Below, one piece after another: positions 27,134 through 36,514 of a stretch of 64,000 nucleotides of DNA. The notes under the pieces are model-generated. The model was given only the letters and a program-made list of their open reading frames with translations, made no database searches and was not told the origin of the DNA. The stretch spans positions 192,234 through 256,233 of the forward strand of contig NZ_AOIB01000013.1 of NCBI RefSeq assembly GCF_000337675.1, given 5' to 3'. The stretch comes from Natronococcus amylolyticus DSM 10524. Its GTDB lineage: Archaea; Halobacteriota; Halobacteria; Halobacteriales; Natrialbaceae. The position numbers and the translations under genes were made by a program. Each line of letters begins with the position of its first letter. Position 1 is the first letter of the stretch.

Positions 27134-28333
27134 CTACGTCTCGAGGACGGCTGCCAGCGAGTCGGCGACCTCGAGGGAGAGCCCCACCTTTGAGCCCGTG
27201 TACGACGATGTACCCCCCTCACGGACCAGCAGCGCGCGCGTTCGATCCGATCCCATGACGCTCGCGTCGTTGGCGACGACGAACTCGAGGGCCGCCCGCT
27301 CGAGGGTTTCCCTGGCCCGGTCGATCATCGCCTCGTCGTCGCCGGAGGTCTCGGTCTTGAAGCCGACGATCGGCAGGTCGGGGTGGGTCTCGCGGATCTC
27401 GTCGATGAGCTTCGGCGTGGGCTCGAGCTCCAGGGACAGCTCCTGACCGGAACGGATCTTCTCGGGACTGGACTCGAGGGTGTAGTCGCCGATAGCGGCG
27501 ACCGACACGAGCGCGTCGGCGTCCTCACAGCTCTCGCGGGTCGCGTCGAGCATCTCCGCTGCGCTCTCGACCCGCTCGACCTCGACGCCGGGGATCGACT
27601 CCCACTCCGACCCGCCGCCCGCCTCGAGCGAGTGCGGGCCGACGACGCCGTGGACCAGGGTCACGTCGGCGCCCCGAACCGCACAGGCCCTGGCGACGGC
27701 CCGTCCCGTCTTCCCCGACGACCGGTTCGTCAGCACGCGAACGGGATCGATCGTCTCGCTCGTCGCCCCGCTCGTGACGACGACGTGACGCCCCTCGAGC
27801 GGGCGGTCGCCGACCGCGCGGGCGACGCTCGTGACGATCGCCGCCTCGCTGGCGATCTTGGCCTTCCCCTCCTCGATCCGGGGATCGGTGAACTCGACGC
27901 CCCAGTCTTCGACGGTCTCGATCGCCTCGAGCACGCCAGGGTGGTCGTACATCGGCTCGTGCATCGCGGGGGCGATCACGACCAGCGTGTCGGCGCCGAG
28001 CGCCGTCGTCGCACACGTCGTGACGGGCGTGTCGTCGACCGCGCCCGCGATCTTGCCGACGGTGTTGGCCGTCGCGGGCGCGATCAGGAACACGTCAGCC
28101 CAGCCCTCGTATCCGCAGAGTTCGACGTGCTCGACGCTCCCCGTGATCTCGGTGACGACGTCGTTCTCGGTCGCGAACTCGACGGCCCAGGGGTGGACGA
28201 TCCCCCGTGCGCTCCCGCTCATCACCCCTCGCACCGCTGCGCCGTGGCGCCGCAGCTCGTGGGCCAGTTCGACCGTCTTTACGGCCGCGATCGACCCCGT
28301 CACTCCGAGCGCGACGTTGACTCCCTCGAGCAT
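27134..28333 (-). CDS. coaBC: Bifunctional CoaBC: phosphopantothenoylcysteine synthetase/decarboxylase
   Basis: 399 residues catalysing two steps of coenzyme A synthesis: ligation of cysteine to 4'-phosphopantothenate and decarboxylation of the product. The N-terminal flavin decarboxylase half has GVTGSIAA, the catalytic His in VEHVEL and the substrate clamp [12 protein letters not shown]. The C-terminal synthetase half has [24 protein letters not shown] and the FKTET segment. Start is an ATG just after a short leader. Confidence 0.95.
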   Translation of the reverse strand: MLEGVNVALGVTGSIAAVKTVELAHELRRHGAAVRGVMSGSARGIVHPWAVEFATENDVVTEITGSVEHVELCGYEGWADVFLIAPATANTVGKIAGAVDDTPVTTCATTALGADTLVVIAPAMHEPMYDHPGVLEAIETVEDWGVEFTDPRIEEGKAKIASEAAIVTSVARAVGDRPLEGRHVVVTSGATSETIDPVRVLTNRSSGKTGRAVARACAVRGADVTLVHGVVGPHSLEAGGGSEWESIPGVEVERVESAAEMLDATRESCEDADALVSVAAIGDYTLESSPEKIRSGQELSLELEPTPKLIDEIRETHPDLPIVGFKTETSGDDEAMIDRARETLERAALEFVVANDASVMGSDRTRALLVREGGTSSYTGSKVGLSLEVADSLAAVLET

Positions 28334-28379
28334 TCGTCCCCTACTCTCGCTCGGGACGTGTTAAGCGTAGCGAGGGCGG

Positions 28380-30494
28380 CTACGGGTCGATCCGTTCCCG
28401 TCCGTGCGCCGAGAGGGGGTTCGCGACCTCGCTGGTCACGTACTCGTGGCGCTTGCCGCGCAGACGCATCGCGGTCAGAGCCTTGTGGGTCGTCGACGCG
28501 GCGAACAGCGCCCGCTCGTCGCGCTCGAGGCGGTCCTCGGGAACCCTCCCCTCGGCCCGGATCGCGTCAAACGCGCGCTCACAGCGCTCGGCGAGCAGCT
28601 CCCAGCAGTTCCGCTCGTCGATCGCGAACTCGTCGGCGACCGTCGCGACCAGTTCGGCGAGGTGGTTCTGGAACAGCGCGTAGTGCAGCTTCCGGTAGCA
28701 GTCCGCGGCGTCGTCGGCCTCGAGGTCCGAATCGGGGTAGGGCTCGAGCGAGAGACCGCGTTCGGCGAGCCGATCTCGGTGGACACGAATGCCGCCCAGA
28801 TCGCGAACCAGCGTTGCGACCGGTTCGGCGTCCTCGAAGACGATCAGGCTGTTCTGGAGGTGGCTCTCGAGGGCTACCCCGTACTCGCTCAGCAGGGCCA
28901 GCTGCTCGGGGACGACGACGTCGGCGTAGCGCTCGAGGAACGACAGCGCCGCCTCGCGGGTCGTCGGCGCCCCCGTTCGGTCGCCGTAGCGCTCGATCAC
29001 CCTGCAGACGAGCGGGCGCCCGGTCGTCGGGGCGTCGGCGACCAGACTCGAGGCGACCACCGGAACCCCGTCCTTGGGAACAAGCGGGTGCGAAGCGGGG
29101 TTCTGCCGTAACAGTCCCGAGAGATGTCTCGCGTCGTCGAACGCCTCCCCCTCTGGGTGGGGACCGCCCGGCGGGTAGTAACAGGCCGCGGCCGGCTCGG
29201 CGAGTAGTCCCAGTTGCTCGAGGTCCTCCCGCTGCTCGATCGCCCGGACGACGTCGGTCACCTGCGGCCCGTTCGAGACGGCGTGGGGCGAAAGCGTGCG
29301 AACGACGTTGGTTGTCTGGACCGGAATCGCGAGCTTGAGGTGGGGAAGCGGCCCCTCGGCGGTGCGGTTGGTGGCGTAGGGAACGACCGTCCGGAGGTTG
29401 AGCTGAGGCGTCGCCGGCGTCGTATAGTCGGGGATCGGAACGACCCGTCCGTCCTCGATCCCGTCCGCGTACCGCTCCGGGACCGTCCGGTGGTACTGCA
29501 GCGGGTGAACGGGGACGACGGCGTACTCCTCGCTCGCACGATCTGCAGGGATCGCCCGCTCGAGGGCGCCCTCGAGACCCTCGAACGTCGTGTACAGGCG
29601 ATCAGTTAGCTGCCCGTCTTCGATCGCTTCCGCTCGCGTCTCGAGGGCGTACTCCCGGTCGACGGCGACGAACCGGAGATCGATTCGGTCAGTGAACTCG
29701 GGCGCGTACGCGAGGCCGTCGGCGGCGTTCATACCACGGCGTATCTTCCCGGAAGGGTGGAACGGGTGGCCGTCCGTGACGATTCGCTCGAAGGCTGTCG
29801 CCGGATCCGCGGCCGGAACGCCGCTCGCGACGGCCTCGAGGATCGATCCGTCCGCGTCGGCGGCCGTCTCGACGTCTCGCGCGTGGACTGGCCTCGCCAG
29901 CCGCGCCAGCGCGAGGTTGGCGACGCTCTCGGCGACCTCGAGGCGGATCCGCTCGGCCTGCTCGCCGTCGCTGAACGCGCCCTCGCGCTCGAGGAGCGGA
30001 ACGAGGTCGACCGGGTGCTCGAGCTCCCGGCTCGCGCCGTCGCGTCCCGCCAGCTCGGGCGACCAGCGACGCATCGGTCCGGAAAACCGAAAGCGGTCGT
30101 AGCCGTGTCTCGCCGCGATCGGCGCCACGAGCACCGTCTCGGAGGCCGAAAACGGCAGCAGCGCGAGCCGATGACACCGCTCGGATAGCGGATCGACGAG
30201 CGACCGGAGTTCGTCGGCTCCGAGGCCCTCGAGCGGAGTCGGTTCGTCCGGAACGGTTGGATCTGCCGGCTCGACGAACCTGGCGTCCGGAACGCCCGCT
30301 GGTCGCCCGCGGAGCAGCCCCCGAACGAAGCGGCGGAGAATCTCCCGGCGAGCGACGGGGAGCGCCTCGAGATACGCCGCCTCGGCCGGAGTTCCCAGTC
30401 CGTTCGCTCGCGCGTAGCTGGTGGCCGCACCGAGCGTTTCACGTTCGGCGCTCGTTCGGAGCCGGACCGACTCGCCGTCGACTCGGTTGCTCAT
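28380..30494 (-). CDS. NIS siderophore synthetase (IucA/IucC family)
   Basis: 704-residue NRPS-independent siderophore synthetase that joins a carboxylate (citrate-type) to an amine or hydroxylamine using ATP. Family motifs include GHPFHPSGKIRRGM for the nucleotide-binding region, VPVHPLQY, LESHLQNSL and RDLGG, ending with the FhuF-like C-terminal helical part. The usual partners (lysine/ornithine monooxygenase, acyltransferase, decarboxylase, transporter) are not adjacent, so it may cooperate with genes elsewhere or be a solitary remnant. No truncation is visible. Confidence 0.9.
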   Translation of the reverse strand: MSNRVDGESVRLRTSAERETLGAATSYARANGLGTPAEAAYLEALPVARREILRRFVRGLLRGRPAGVPDARFVEPADPTVPDEPTPLEGLGADELRSLVDPLSERCHRLALLPFSASETVLVAPIAARHGYDRFRFSGPMRRWSPELAGRDGASRELEHPVDLVPLLEREGAFSDGEQAERIRLEVAESVANLALARLARPVHARDVETAADADGSILEAVASGVPAADPATAFERIVTDGHPFHPSGKIRRGMNAADGLAYAPEFTDRIDLRFVAVDREYALETRAEAIEDGQLTDRLYTTFEGLEGALERAIPADRASEEYAVVPVHPLQYHRTVPERYADGIEDGRVVPIPDYTTPATPQLNLRTVVPYATNRTAEGPLPHLKLAIPVQTTNVVRTLSPHAVSNGPQVTDVVRAIEQREDLEQLGLLAEPAAACYYPPGGPHPEGEAFDDARHLSGLLRQNPASHPLVPKDGVPVVASSLVADAPTTGRPLVCRVIERYGDRTGAPTTREAALSFLERYADVVVPEQLALLSEYGVALESHLQNSLIVFEDAEPVATLVRDLGGIRVHRDRLAERGLSLEPYPDSDLEADDAADCYRKLHYALFQNHLAELVATVADEFAIDERNCWELLAERCERAFDAIRAEGRVPEDRLERDERALFAASTTHKALTAMRLRGKRHEYVTSEVANPLSAHGRERIDP

Positions 30495-30543
30495 CTTCCC
30501 CTCGACGGGACGGTCACCATCGACCCGGACTCAGTATTCGGCC

Positions 30544-31287
30544 TCATTCTCGGTCACGCTCGACGCTCGGGTGCATCGTCGGCCGCTCCTCGAGCGGTTC
30601 CGAGAGCGCCTCGACCATCGTTTCGCGGGCGCGCTCGTCCCGCCGTCGGCGCTCCTCGTCGTCGATCTCCTCGCACGCCGGCGGCACTTCGCGGCCGCGT
30701 CCGGTGAAGTACCCCTCCGGGACGACCCAGTCCTGGTAGTAGTTGACGTCGGCGTCGTGGATCACCGCGAAGCCGACCTTCGCGCCGTGACCTGCGGCGA
30801 TGATCGCCTGGTGGGGCTCGTCGGCGATCCGCCCCGCGGCGTAGACGCCGTCGACGGCGGTTCGGCCGCCCTCGTCGACGCTGACGAAGTGTTTGTTCCC
30901 GCGCTGGAGCCGACCGACGTCTAGTGGCACGAGGTAATCGCTGTCCGACCAGGAGGCCGCGATCACCCGTCGAGCCTCGAGCGGGTCGCCACCGTCGGTC
31001 TCGAGGACGAACCCTCGCTCGAGGACGGTCTCGTCGATCGCCGTGACGCCCTCGACGTGGCCGAGTTCGAACGTCGCGCCGGCGTTTTTGGCCTGCTCTC
31101 GAGTCAGCTGGAGATACCGACGGGCATCGATCCCGTCCGGGAAGCCGGGATAGTTCTCGAGGCTGGCGTTGCGCGCGAGGATCGATTCGCCCCCGTCGAC
31201 GACCAGCGTGTCCAGTCCCGCACGCGCGGTGAAAATTGACGCGGCGAGGCCGGCGACGCCCCCACCGACGATACAGACATCTCGCAT
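30544..31287 (-). CDS. Thioredoxin reductase-like flavoprotein without CxxC
   Basis: 247 residues starting MRDVCIVGGGVAGLAASIFTARAG, a Rossmann FAD motif, and later DGVYAAGRIAD, the second FAD-contacting motif of the thioredoxin reductase fold. The redox-active CxxC and the full NADPH domain of true TrxB are missing, as in the short pyridine nucleotide-disulfide family. The C-terminus is highly charged. Substrate unknown; it follows the siderophore synthetase on the same strand by 49 bases, so a link to iron reduction is conceivable but unproven. Confidence 0.82.
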   Translation of the reverse strand: MRDVCIVGGGVAGLAASIFTARAGLDTLVVDGGESILARNASLENYPGFPDGIDARRYLQLTREQAKNAGATFELGHVEGVTAIDETVLERGFVLETDGGDPLEARRVIAASWSDSDYLVPLDVGRLQRGNKHFVSVDEGGRTAVDGVYAAGRIADEPHQAIIAAGHGAKVGFAVIHDADVNYYQDWVVPEGYFTGRGREVPPACEEIDDEERRRRDERARETMVEALSEPLEERPTMHPSVERDRE

Positions 31288-31427
31288 ACGTGGCCGTTGA
31301 CGGCCCGCCGTATAGAAGATTCCCAACCAGGTGCGCCCCCGAACTCGAAACGTCGGCACTCGTTCCATCGCGGCGCGTGACTCTCGGAATGGGAATCCTT
31401 ACTACCGACGCACGCCCTACATCGGTT

Positions 31428-31949
31428 GTGGACAGGATCCTGCTCAGTACGGTCGCGTACCGTCCGCCCGAGGAGGTGTTTCCGTACGTTCGGTCGTTCG
31501 TCGACTACCCGCGGTACACGGACCACCTCGAGGAGGTTCGCGTCCGCGGAAACGGCGACGCCGGCTCGGTGTACGATCTCCGGCTCGCCTGGTGGAAACT
31601 CAACTACACCGCCCGGTCGAAGGTAACCGCGATCGACGCCCCCCGATCGCTCGAGTGGCACCTGCTCAACGACGTCGACGCCAGCGGCGAGTGGCGCGTC
31701 GAACCCGAACCTGACGCCGCACCCGCGGGTGTCGAGACGGCGAGTCGGGTCTACTTCGATGCGACCTACGACCCGTACTCGGCCGACGAGAGCGCGCTCT
31801 CGCTACCGCGGTTCGTCTCGCTGGACTGGGTCGTCCGAAAGGTCGAGCCCAAGATCCTCGACGAGGCCGAGACCGTCGTCGAACGGCTGGTCGCCGACAT
31901 CGAGGGCCAGTACCGGGACGTCGAGCTGACGGTCCACGAGATGCCGTAG
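31428..31949 (+). CDS. SRPBCC-family protein
   Basis: 173 residues of the START/SRPBCC helix-grip fold, seen in the N-terminal pattern AYRPPEEVFPYVRSFVDYPRY and WHLLND in the middle strand. Such proteins bind hydrophobic ligands or act as aromatase/cyclase-like; no ligand can be assigned. I chose GTG at 31428 (MDRILLSTVAY) because the fold begins there; an ATG at 31389 is the alternative and would add 13 residues. Confidence 0.75.
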   Translation: MDRILLSTVAYRPPEEVFPYVRSFVDYPRYTDHLEEVRVRGNGDAGSVYDLRLAWWKLNYTARSKVTAIDAPRSLEWHLLNDVDASGEWRVEPEPDAAPAGVETASRVYFDATYDPYSADESALSLPRFVSLDWVVRKVEPKILDEAETVVERLVADIEGQYRDVELTVHEMP

Positions 31950-32067
31950 CCGCCGATTACCCCGGACCGCCGCTGTCGCTGGCTCTCGAACGCCGAGAGA
32001 CCGCTTCGACTCGAGAAGAACGTCCTCGCGTGGCTCGTCGGCATCGAGAGCGGCGTCGCCGGACGAG

Positions 32068-32075
32068 TATATAAA
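32068..32075 (+). promoter_or_regulatory. TATA-like box upstream of the response regulator
   Basis: TATATAAA lies about 55 bases before a short open frame at 32130 that overlaps the response regulator start. It is a very good archaeal TATA box; the transcript would carry a leader of roughly 25-30 bases before the short frame. Confidence 0.55.
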
Positions 32076-32129
32076 GGCGTTACATAGGTAGTCCGCATTC
32101 TCTCGGTGGTCGGTAGTCTCTACTCCGAC

Positions 32130-32237
32130 ATGGGACTCTCGAGCACGCACCGATTGGCGACCGACGCACTCTCTCTTTCCATCGACGAGCTGCCGACGGA
32201 CACTGCGAGCTCACGGTCCGTACTCGAGGAGCGATGA
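32130..32237 (+). CDS. Possible 35-residue upstream protein coupled to the response regulator
   Basis: MGLSSTHRLATDALSLSIDE continues for 15 more residues and its stop overlaps the start of the response regulator by ATGA (32234-32237). It has haloarchaeal codon use and a balanced acidic composition. It could be a small protein or a leader that couples translation; no homologue is recognised, so it is tentative. Confidence 0.4.
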   Translation: MGLSSTHRLATDALSLSIDELPTDTASSRSVLEER

Positions 32238-32707
32238 CCGACAGCGAGGCCTCGAAACGTGTTCCGCCGTCGGAACCCAGCTCCGAGGATGCCGAGATCC
32301 TTCTCGTCGAAGACAACCCCGGCGACGTCCGCCTCCTGCAGGAGGCGCTTGCAGTCACCGCGATTCCACACCAGCTTCACGTCGTCACCAACGGCGACGA
32401 GGCGGTCGAGTTCGTCTACCAGCGCGGCGAGTACGCCGACGCTCCCCAGCCCGATCTGATCCTGCTCGACCTGAACCTGCCCCACACGGACGGCCACGAG
32501 GTGCTCACCGAGGTGAAGTCGGATCCCGAACACAGCCGGATTCCGATCATCGTCCTCTCGAGTTCGAACGACGACGACGACATCCAGCGGGCCTACGCGG
32601 CCGGCGCCAACGCCTACCTGACGAAACCGGTCGACCCCGACGAGCTCGTCGAGCGGGTCGAGCTGATCCAGACGTTCTGGTTCTCGCTCGCTCAGCTTCC
32701 GGACTGA
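32234..32707 (+). CDS. Single-domain response regulator
   Basis: 157 residues, a CheY/Rcp1-like receiver. Acidic pair Glu26-Asp27 in LLVEDNPGD, phosphoacceptor Asp79 in LILLDLNLP, a Ser in VLSSSN and the Lys in YLTKPVD complete the active site. There is no output domain, so it probably acts by protein interaction. The Rcp1-type sequence resembles regulators paired with phytochrome-like or multi-PAS kinases; the nearest kinase in the window is about 22 kb away. The first 20 residues are a flexible acidic tail. Confidence 0.93.
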   Translation: MTDSEASKRVPPSEPSSEDAEILLVEDNPGDVRLLQEALAVTAIPHQLHVVTNGDEAVEFVYQRGEYADAPQPDLILLDLNLPHTDGHEVLTEVKSDPEHSRIPIIVLSSSNDDDDIQRAYAAGANAYLTKPVDPDELVERVELIQTFWFSLAQLPD

Positions 32708-32800
32708 GTGTGGCCGAGTCAGTACGAAGCTAGTTCCTGAGGAGACCGACGGTTCTCAAGTCGACTCGGAAAAAGTGATGTCACAATCCGCCGTCGGACG

Positions 32801-33331
32801 TCAGTACCGACTGCCGCTGACCCCGATGTCGTAGTCGTCGACGTCCTCGGCGTCTTCCATGACCATGATGTCGAACGCCCAGGTCTGCCCGCCGTCGAGG
32901 TCCTGCGTGTTGGTCATGTACCGGTCGAGCTGGTGGCCATCCGGATCGTAGATTCGGACGCCGACCTCGACGTAGTCGAACTGCTCGTCCCCGGTGTTCT
33001 CGATGACACCCTCGACCTCGATGTCGTCGCTGAACTCGCCTTCCTCGATCACGAGCTCGTGTTCGAGAATCTCGAGGTCGCCGAACTCGAGGACGTCCTC
33101 GCCCTCGTCCCGGTCTTCGACGTCCTCCTCGTCGAGTTCCTCCTCGTCACCGTCGTCGGCTTCGTCGTCGTTGCCGTTCTCGTCGCCACCGTTTCCGTCG
33201 CCACCGTTCTCGTCGCCGTTTCCATCACCGTCCTGGTACTCGTCGTCGCCGCTATCGTCGTCGCTGGCGCAGCCCGCCAGAACGCTGGTCAGCACCACTG
33301 ATCCACCAAGTAGCACATTTCTTCGGTCCAC
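32801..33331 (-). CDS. Acidic secreted lipoprotein with FxLYD-like domain
   Basis: 176 residues. A Tat-type signal (DRRNVLLGG) ends in a lipobox with LAGC, then a long Asp/Glu/Gly/Asn linker (about 60 residues), then a C-terminal beta domain (VEGVIENTGDEQFDYVEVGV) of the FxLYD type. It is probably a membrane-anchored extracellular protein. GTG at 33331 (MDRRNVLL) is preferred; an upstream in-frame TTG would place six extra hydrophobic residues and a Cys before the signal. Confidence 0.75.
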   Translation of the reverse strand: MDRRNVLLGGSVVLTSVLAGCASDDDSGDDEYQDGDGNGDENGGDGNGGDENGNDDEADDGDEEELDEEDVEDRDEGEDVLEFGDLEILEHELVIEEGEFSDDIEVEGVIENTGDEQFDYVEVGVRIYDPDGHQLDRYMTNTQDLDGGQTWAFDIMVMEDAEDVDDYDIGVSGSRY

Positions 33332-33465
33332 GAGACAGTCAACATCGACGACACACAAAAGATTACTGAATTGATATGAATACGCAACAAACCTTCACTA
33401 CTATTTTTGTGTCACTACATTAACTGATGGTGCGGATCGCTCGAACCGGGAGCCGTTCGCCGCTC

Positions 33466-34533
33466 TCAGAGCGTGTACTCGTGGTCGCCATCCTCGCTCT
33501 CGAGGAACGCCTCGAGCAGGTCGATCGTCGCCGCGATATCGTCGACGTGGGCGGTCTCGGTGACGGTGTGGAGGTATCGCGTCGGGATCGAGATGGCGCC
33601 GACGGGTTTCGCGCCCGCGGTGTTCTGGAAGCCGGCAGTGTCGGTGCCGCCCGCGGGCAGGATCTCGAGCTGGAAGTCGATCTCCCGCTCGTCGGCGACG
33701 GCCTGCATCCGACGGTGGACCTTCGGGTTCGTGATCACGCTCGAGTCCTTGAGCTTGATCGCCGCTCCCTCGCCGAGTTCCGTGACGGACTCGCCGTCGT
33801 CGAACTCGGGCAGGTCGTTGGCGACGGTGACGTCGAGCGCGATCGCGAGGTCGGGGTCGAGGTCGACGCCCAGCGCGTTCGCGCCGCGGAGCCCGACTTC
33901 CTCCTGGACCGTCGCACAGAAGTGGATCGTGACGTCGGGTTCGGTGAGCTGGCGCGCGGCCTCGAGCATCGCGAACAGACAGACCCGATCGTCCAGTGCC
34001 TTTCCGGTGATCGTCTCGCCGACGCGCTCGGTGGTCTGATCCATCGTGACCAGATCGCCCGGGGAGATCCGATCGATCGCCTCCTCGTAGGGGAGGCCGA
34101 CGTCGACGTCGACGTCCTCGACTTCGGCTTTCTTCTCTCGCTCTTCCTCGTCCAGGGTGTGGGGCGGCGGCGAGCCGATGACGCCCGGGACGTCACCGTC
34201 CTCGGTGTGGATCGTTACCCGCTGGGCCTTGAGCACGCGGGCGTCCCACCCGCCCAGCGCGTCGAGTTCGACGAATCCGAACCCCTCGTCCTCGCCGCGG
34301 ACGTTCCGAACCATGAAGCCGATCTCGTCCATATGGGCCGCGACGGCGACCGAGTACTCCGAGTCGCCCTCGAGGGTGCCGACCACGTTCCCCATCGCGT
34401 CGGTTCGAACGCGGTCGACGCTCTCCTCGAGTTCCTCGACGACGAGCTCGCGGACGCGGTCCTCGTAGCCGGGGACCCCGCTGGTCTCGGTCAGCTCCTC
34501 GAGAAGGTCGGTGTCGAACGGCGCGGATTCCAT
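33466..34533 (-). CDS. M42-family metallopeptidase (aminopeptidase)
   Basis: 355-residue cocatalytic zinc peptidase of the TET/M42 group, which removes N-terminal residues from short peptides and often forms large self-compartmentalised shells. Metal and catalytic motifs include AAHMDEIGF, TGKALDDR, VQEEVGLRG, ALDVT and a late ligand in TRYLHTVTETAH. It is a good partner for the peptide importer elsewhere in the window in peptide use, though no operon links them. Start is the ATG at 34533. Confidence 0.93.
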   Translation of the reverse strand: MESAPFDTDLLEELTETSGVPGYEDRVRELVVEELEESVDRVRTDAMGNVVGTLEGDSEYSVAVAAHMDEIGFMVRNVRGEDEGFGFVELDALGGWDARVLKAQRVTIHTEDGDVPGVIGSPPPHTLDEEEREKKAEVEDVDVDVGLPYEEAIDRISPGDLVTMDQTTERVGETITGKALDDRVCLFAMLEAARQLTEPDVTIHFCATVQEEVGLRGANALGVDLDPDLAIALDVTVANDLPEFDDGESVTELGEGAAIKLKDSSVITNPKVHRRMQAVADEREIDFQLEILPAGGTDTAGFQNTAGAKPVGAISIPTRYLHTVTETAHVDDIAATIDLLEAFLESEDGDHEYTL

Positions 34534-34653
34534 ACCCGAACGTGCGAACGAGTGGGTGATAAGCGCGTGGAAACCGGACGGTGCGTGCCACCGAGTTGAA
34601 CTCGCATCGGAGTTAATTCGAACGCTGGGCGGCCAATACTGCCGACGTTGAGA

Positions 34654-34674
34654 TATTAACCGCGGGGTATTAAC
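34654..34674 (+). promoter_or_regulatory. Tandem TATTAAC element upstream of the thiolase gene
   Basis: TATTAAC occurs twice, at 34654-34660 and 34668-34674, separated by CGCGGGG. The second copy is 24-30 bases before the thiolase ATG at 34698 and can serve as TATA box; the first, 14 bases upstream, could be a second TATA box or a regulator half-site. Confidence 0.45.
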
Positions 34675-34697
34675 GGGTCCGTCCACAATGGATGCGT

Positions 34698-35864
34698 ATG
34701 TCTGACGTACGTGTCGCAGGTTCCGGGCTGACCGCGTTCGGTCACAGTCCCGAACGGACGAGCCGGGACCTCTTCGCGGAGGCAACCGTCACCGCCTTCG
34801 AGGAAAGCGACGTCCCCCGATCGGACGTCGACGCACTGTTGTACGGAAACTTCATGGGCGAACTGTCGGAACACCAGGGCCACCACGGCCCCCTGATGGC
34901 CGAGGCCGCGGGGATCCAGGCTCCGGCCACCCGCTACGAGTCGGCGTGTGCCTCGAGCGGGGCCGCCGTCCGCGACGCCGTGTTTCGGATCCGCAACGGC
35001 GAGGACGACGTCGTCCTCGTCGGCGGCGCCGAACGGATGACCAACCTCGGCACCGCGGGCGCGACCGAAGCCCTGGCGATCGCAGCCGACGACCTCTGGG
35101 AAGTCCGAGCAGGGATGACCTTCCCCGGGGCCTACGCGCTGATGGCTCAGGCGTACTTCGACGAGTACGGCGGCGAGCACGAGGATCTCGCCCACGTCGC
35201 GATGAAAAACCACGAGAACGCCCTGACCAACGAGAAGGCCCAGTACCAGAGCGCCATCGAGATCGAGGACGTCCTCGAGGCGCCTCCCGTTTCGGAACCG
35301 CTCGGGCTGTACGACTCCTGTCCGATCTCCGACGGCGCCGCCGCGGCCGTCCTCGTAAGCGAGGAGTACGCCGAGGAACACGACCTCGACGCACCGGTCT
35401 CGATCTCGGGGACGGGACAGGGCGGCGACCGGATGGCCCTCCACGACCGCGAGTACCTCGCGCGCTCGCCCGCCGCCCGTGAGGCCGGCGAGGAAGCCTA
35501 CGCCGACGCAGGGATCGACGCGGCCGACGTCGACGTCGCCGAGGTCCACGACTGCTTTACGATCGCGGAGGTACTGGCGATCGAGGCGCTCGACCTCGAG
35601 CCGGTAGGCGAGGGAATCTCCGCGGCTCGTGACGGTCGAACCACGGCCGACGGCGAGACGCCGATCAACCTCTCTGGCGGGCTGAAAGCCAAGGGCCACC
35701 CCGTCGGCGCGACGGGCGTCTCACAGATCGCCGAACTGTCCGACCTGCTTTCGGGCGATCATCCGAACAGCGAGTTCGTCTCCGACGCGGCGACCGGCGT
35801 CGCGCACAACGCGGGTGGAACGGTCGCGAGTGCAACCGTTCACGTTCTGGAGGTGGACCGATGA
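34698..35864 (+). CDS. Thiolase-family acyltransferase
   Basis: 388 residues. The nucleophilic Cys84 lies in ESACASSGAA, with the other active-site motifs HDCFT and the C-terminal LKAKGHPVGATG. In archaea such thiolases are encoded next to a DUF35 zinc-ribbon protein, as here, and form a complex for acetoacetyl-CoA formation in the mevalonate route or in acyl-CoA handling. Whether it is biosynthetic or degradative is not clear from sequence. An ATG at 34692 two codons earlier is an alternative start. Confidence 0.9.
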   Translation: MSDVRVAGSGLTAFGHSPERTSRDLFAEATVTAFEESDVPRSDVDALLYGNFMGELSEHQGHHGPLMAEAAGIQAPATRYESACASSGAAVRDAVFRIRNGEDDVVLVGGAERMTNLGTAGATEALAIAADDLWEVRAGMTFPGAYALMAQAYFDEYGGEHEDLAHVAMKNHENALTNEKAQYQSAIEIEDVLEAPPVSEPLGLYDSCPISDGAAAAVLVSEEYAEEHDLDAPVSISGTGQGGDRMALHDREYLARSPAAREAGEEAYADAGIDAADVDVAEVHDCFTIAEVLAIEALDLEPVGEGISAARDGRTTADGETPINLSGGLKAKGHPVGATGVSQIAELSDLLSGDHPNSEFVSDAATGVAHNAGGTVASATVHVLEVDR

Positions 35865-36250
35865 GCGACGACGACGTCCAGGACGCCGGCTTCGACGAGT
35901 GGCTCGACGCCGCCGAGGACGACGCGGCCTACTGCCTCGAGTGTCCCGAGGGCCACGCCTCGCTGCCCCCCCGTCGGGTCTGTCCGGACTGCGGCGCGAC
36001 CGATCTCGAGGAGACCACCCTGCCCGACAGCGGCGAGATACAGACCTTCACCGTCACCCACGTCCCGACGCCCGCCTTCGAGGAGGACGCCCCCTACGCG
36101 ACGGCCGTCGCCGCCTTCGGCCCCGTCCGGCTCACCGGCCAGGTCGTCGACGCTGACCTCGAGACCGTCGAGACCGGCCTCGAAGTCGAACTCGAGATCA
36201 CCGTCTCGGAGACGACCGGCGAGCGCGTTCTCGGGTTCAGCCCAGTCTGA
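35861..36250 (+). CDS. DUF35 zinc-ribbon/OB-fold thiolase partner
   Basis: 129 residues, with a rubredoxin-like zinc ribbon (CLECPEGH ... CPDCGAT, residues about 25-50) and an OB-fold (TFTVTHVPTP through LTGQVVD). It is the known partner of thiolases in archaea, where it shapes the acyl channel to HMG-CoA synthase. Its ATG overlaps the thiolase stop (ATGA, 35861-35864), which argues strongly for coupled expression. Confidence 0.92.
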   Translation: MSDDDVQDAGFDEWLDAAEDDAAYCLECPEGHASLPPRRVCPDCGATDLEETTLPDSGEIQTFTVTHVPTPAFEEDAPYATAVAAFGPVRLTGQVVDADLETVETGLEVELEITVSETTGERVLGFSPV

Positions 36251-36514
36251 AGCGTTCGGCGAACCCGATCCCTCTTTTCTGGCTCGAGACACGAGTCGCA
36301 ACCGGTTCGACAGACGCGTCGTCCCCCGCCGCGACGAGCCGATCAGTCGGTCTTCAAGATCCAGTTCGTCGACGACCAGCACGCGGGAACCGAAACGGCC
36401 CGAGGAGAGCGAGGTCGCTGATGATCGTTCACCCGAAATCGGGGAGATCAGAGCCTGATCTGCTCTTGAAAGCGCATGGCTTTTCAGTCGGACGGCCGGT
36501 TATCCAGTACTCAC

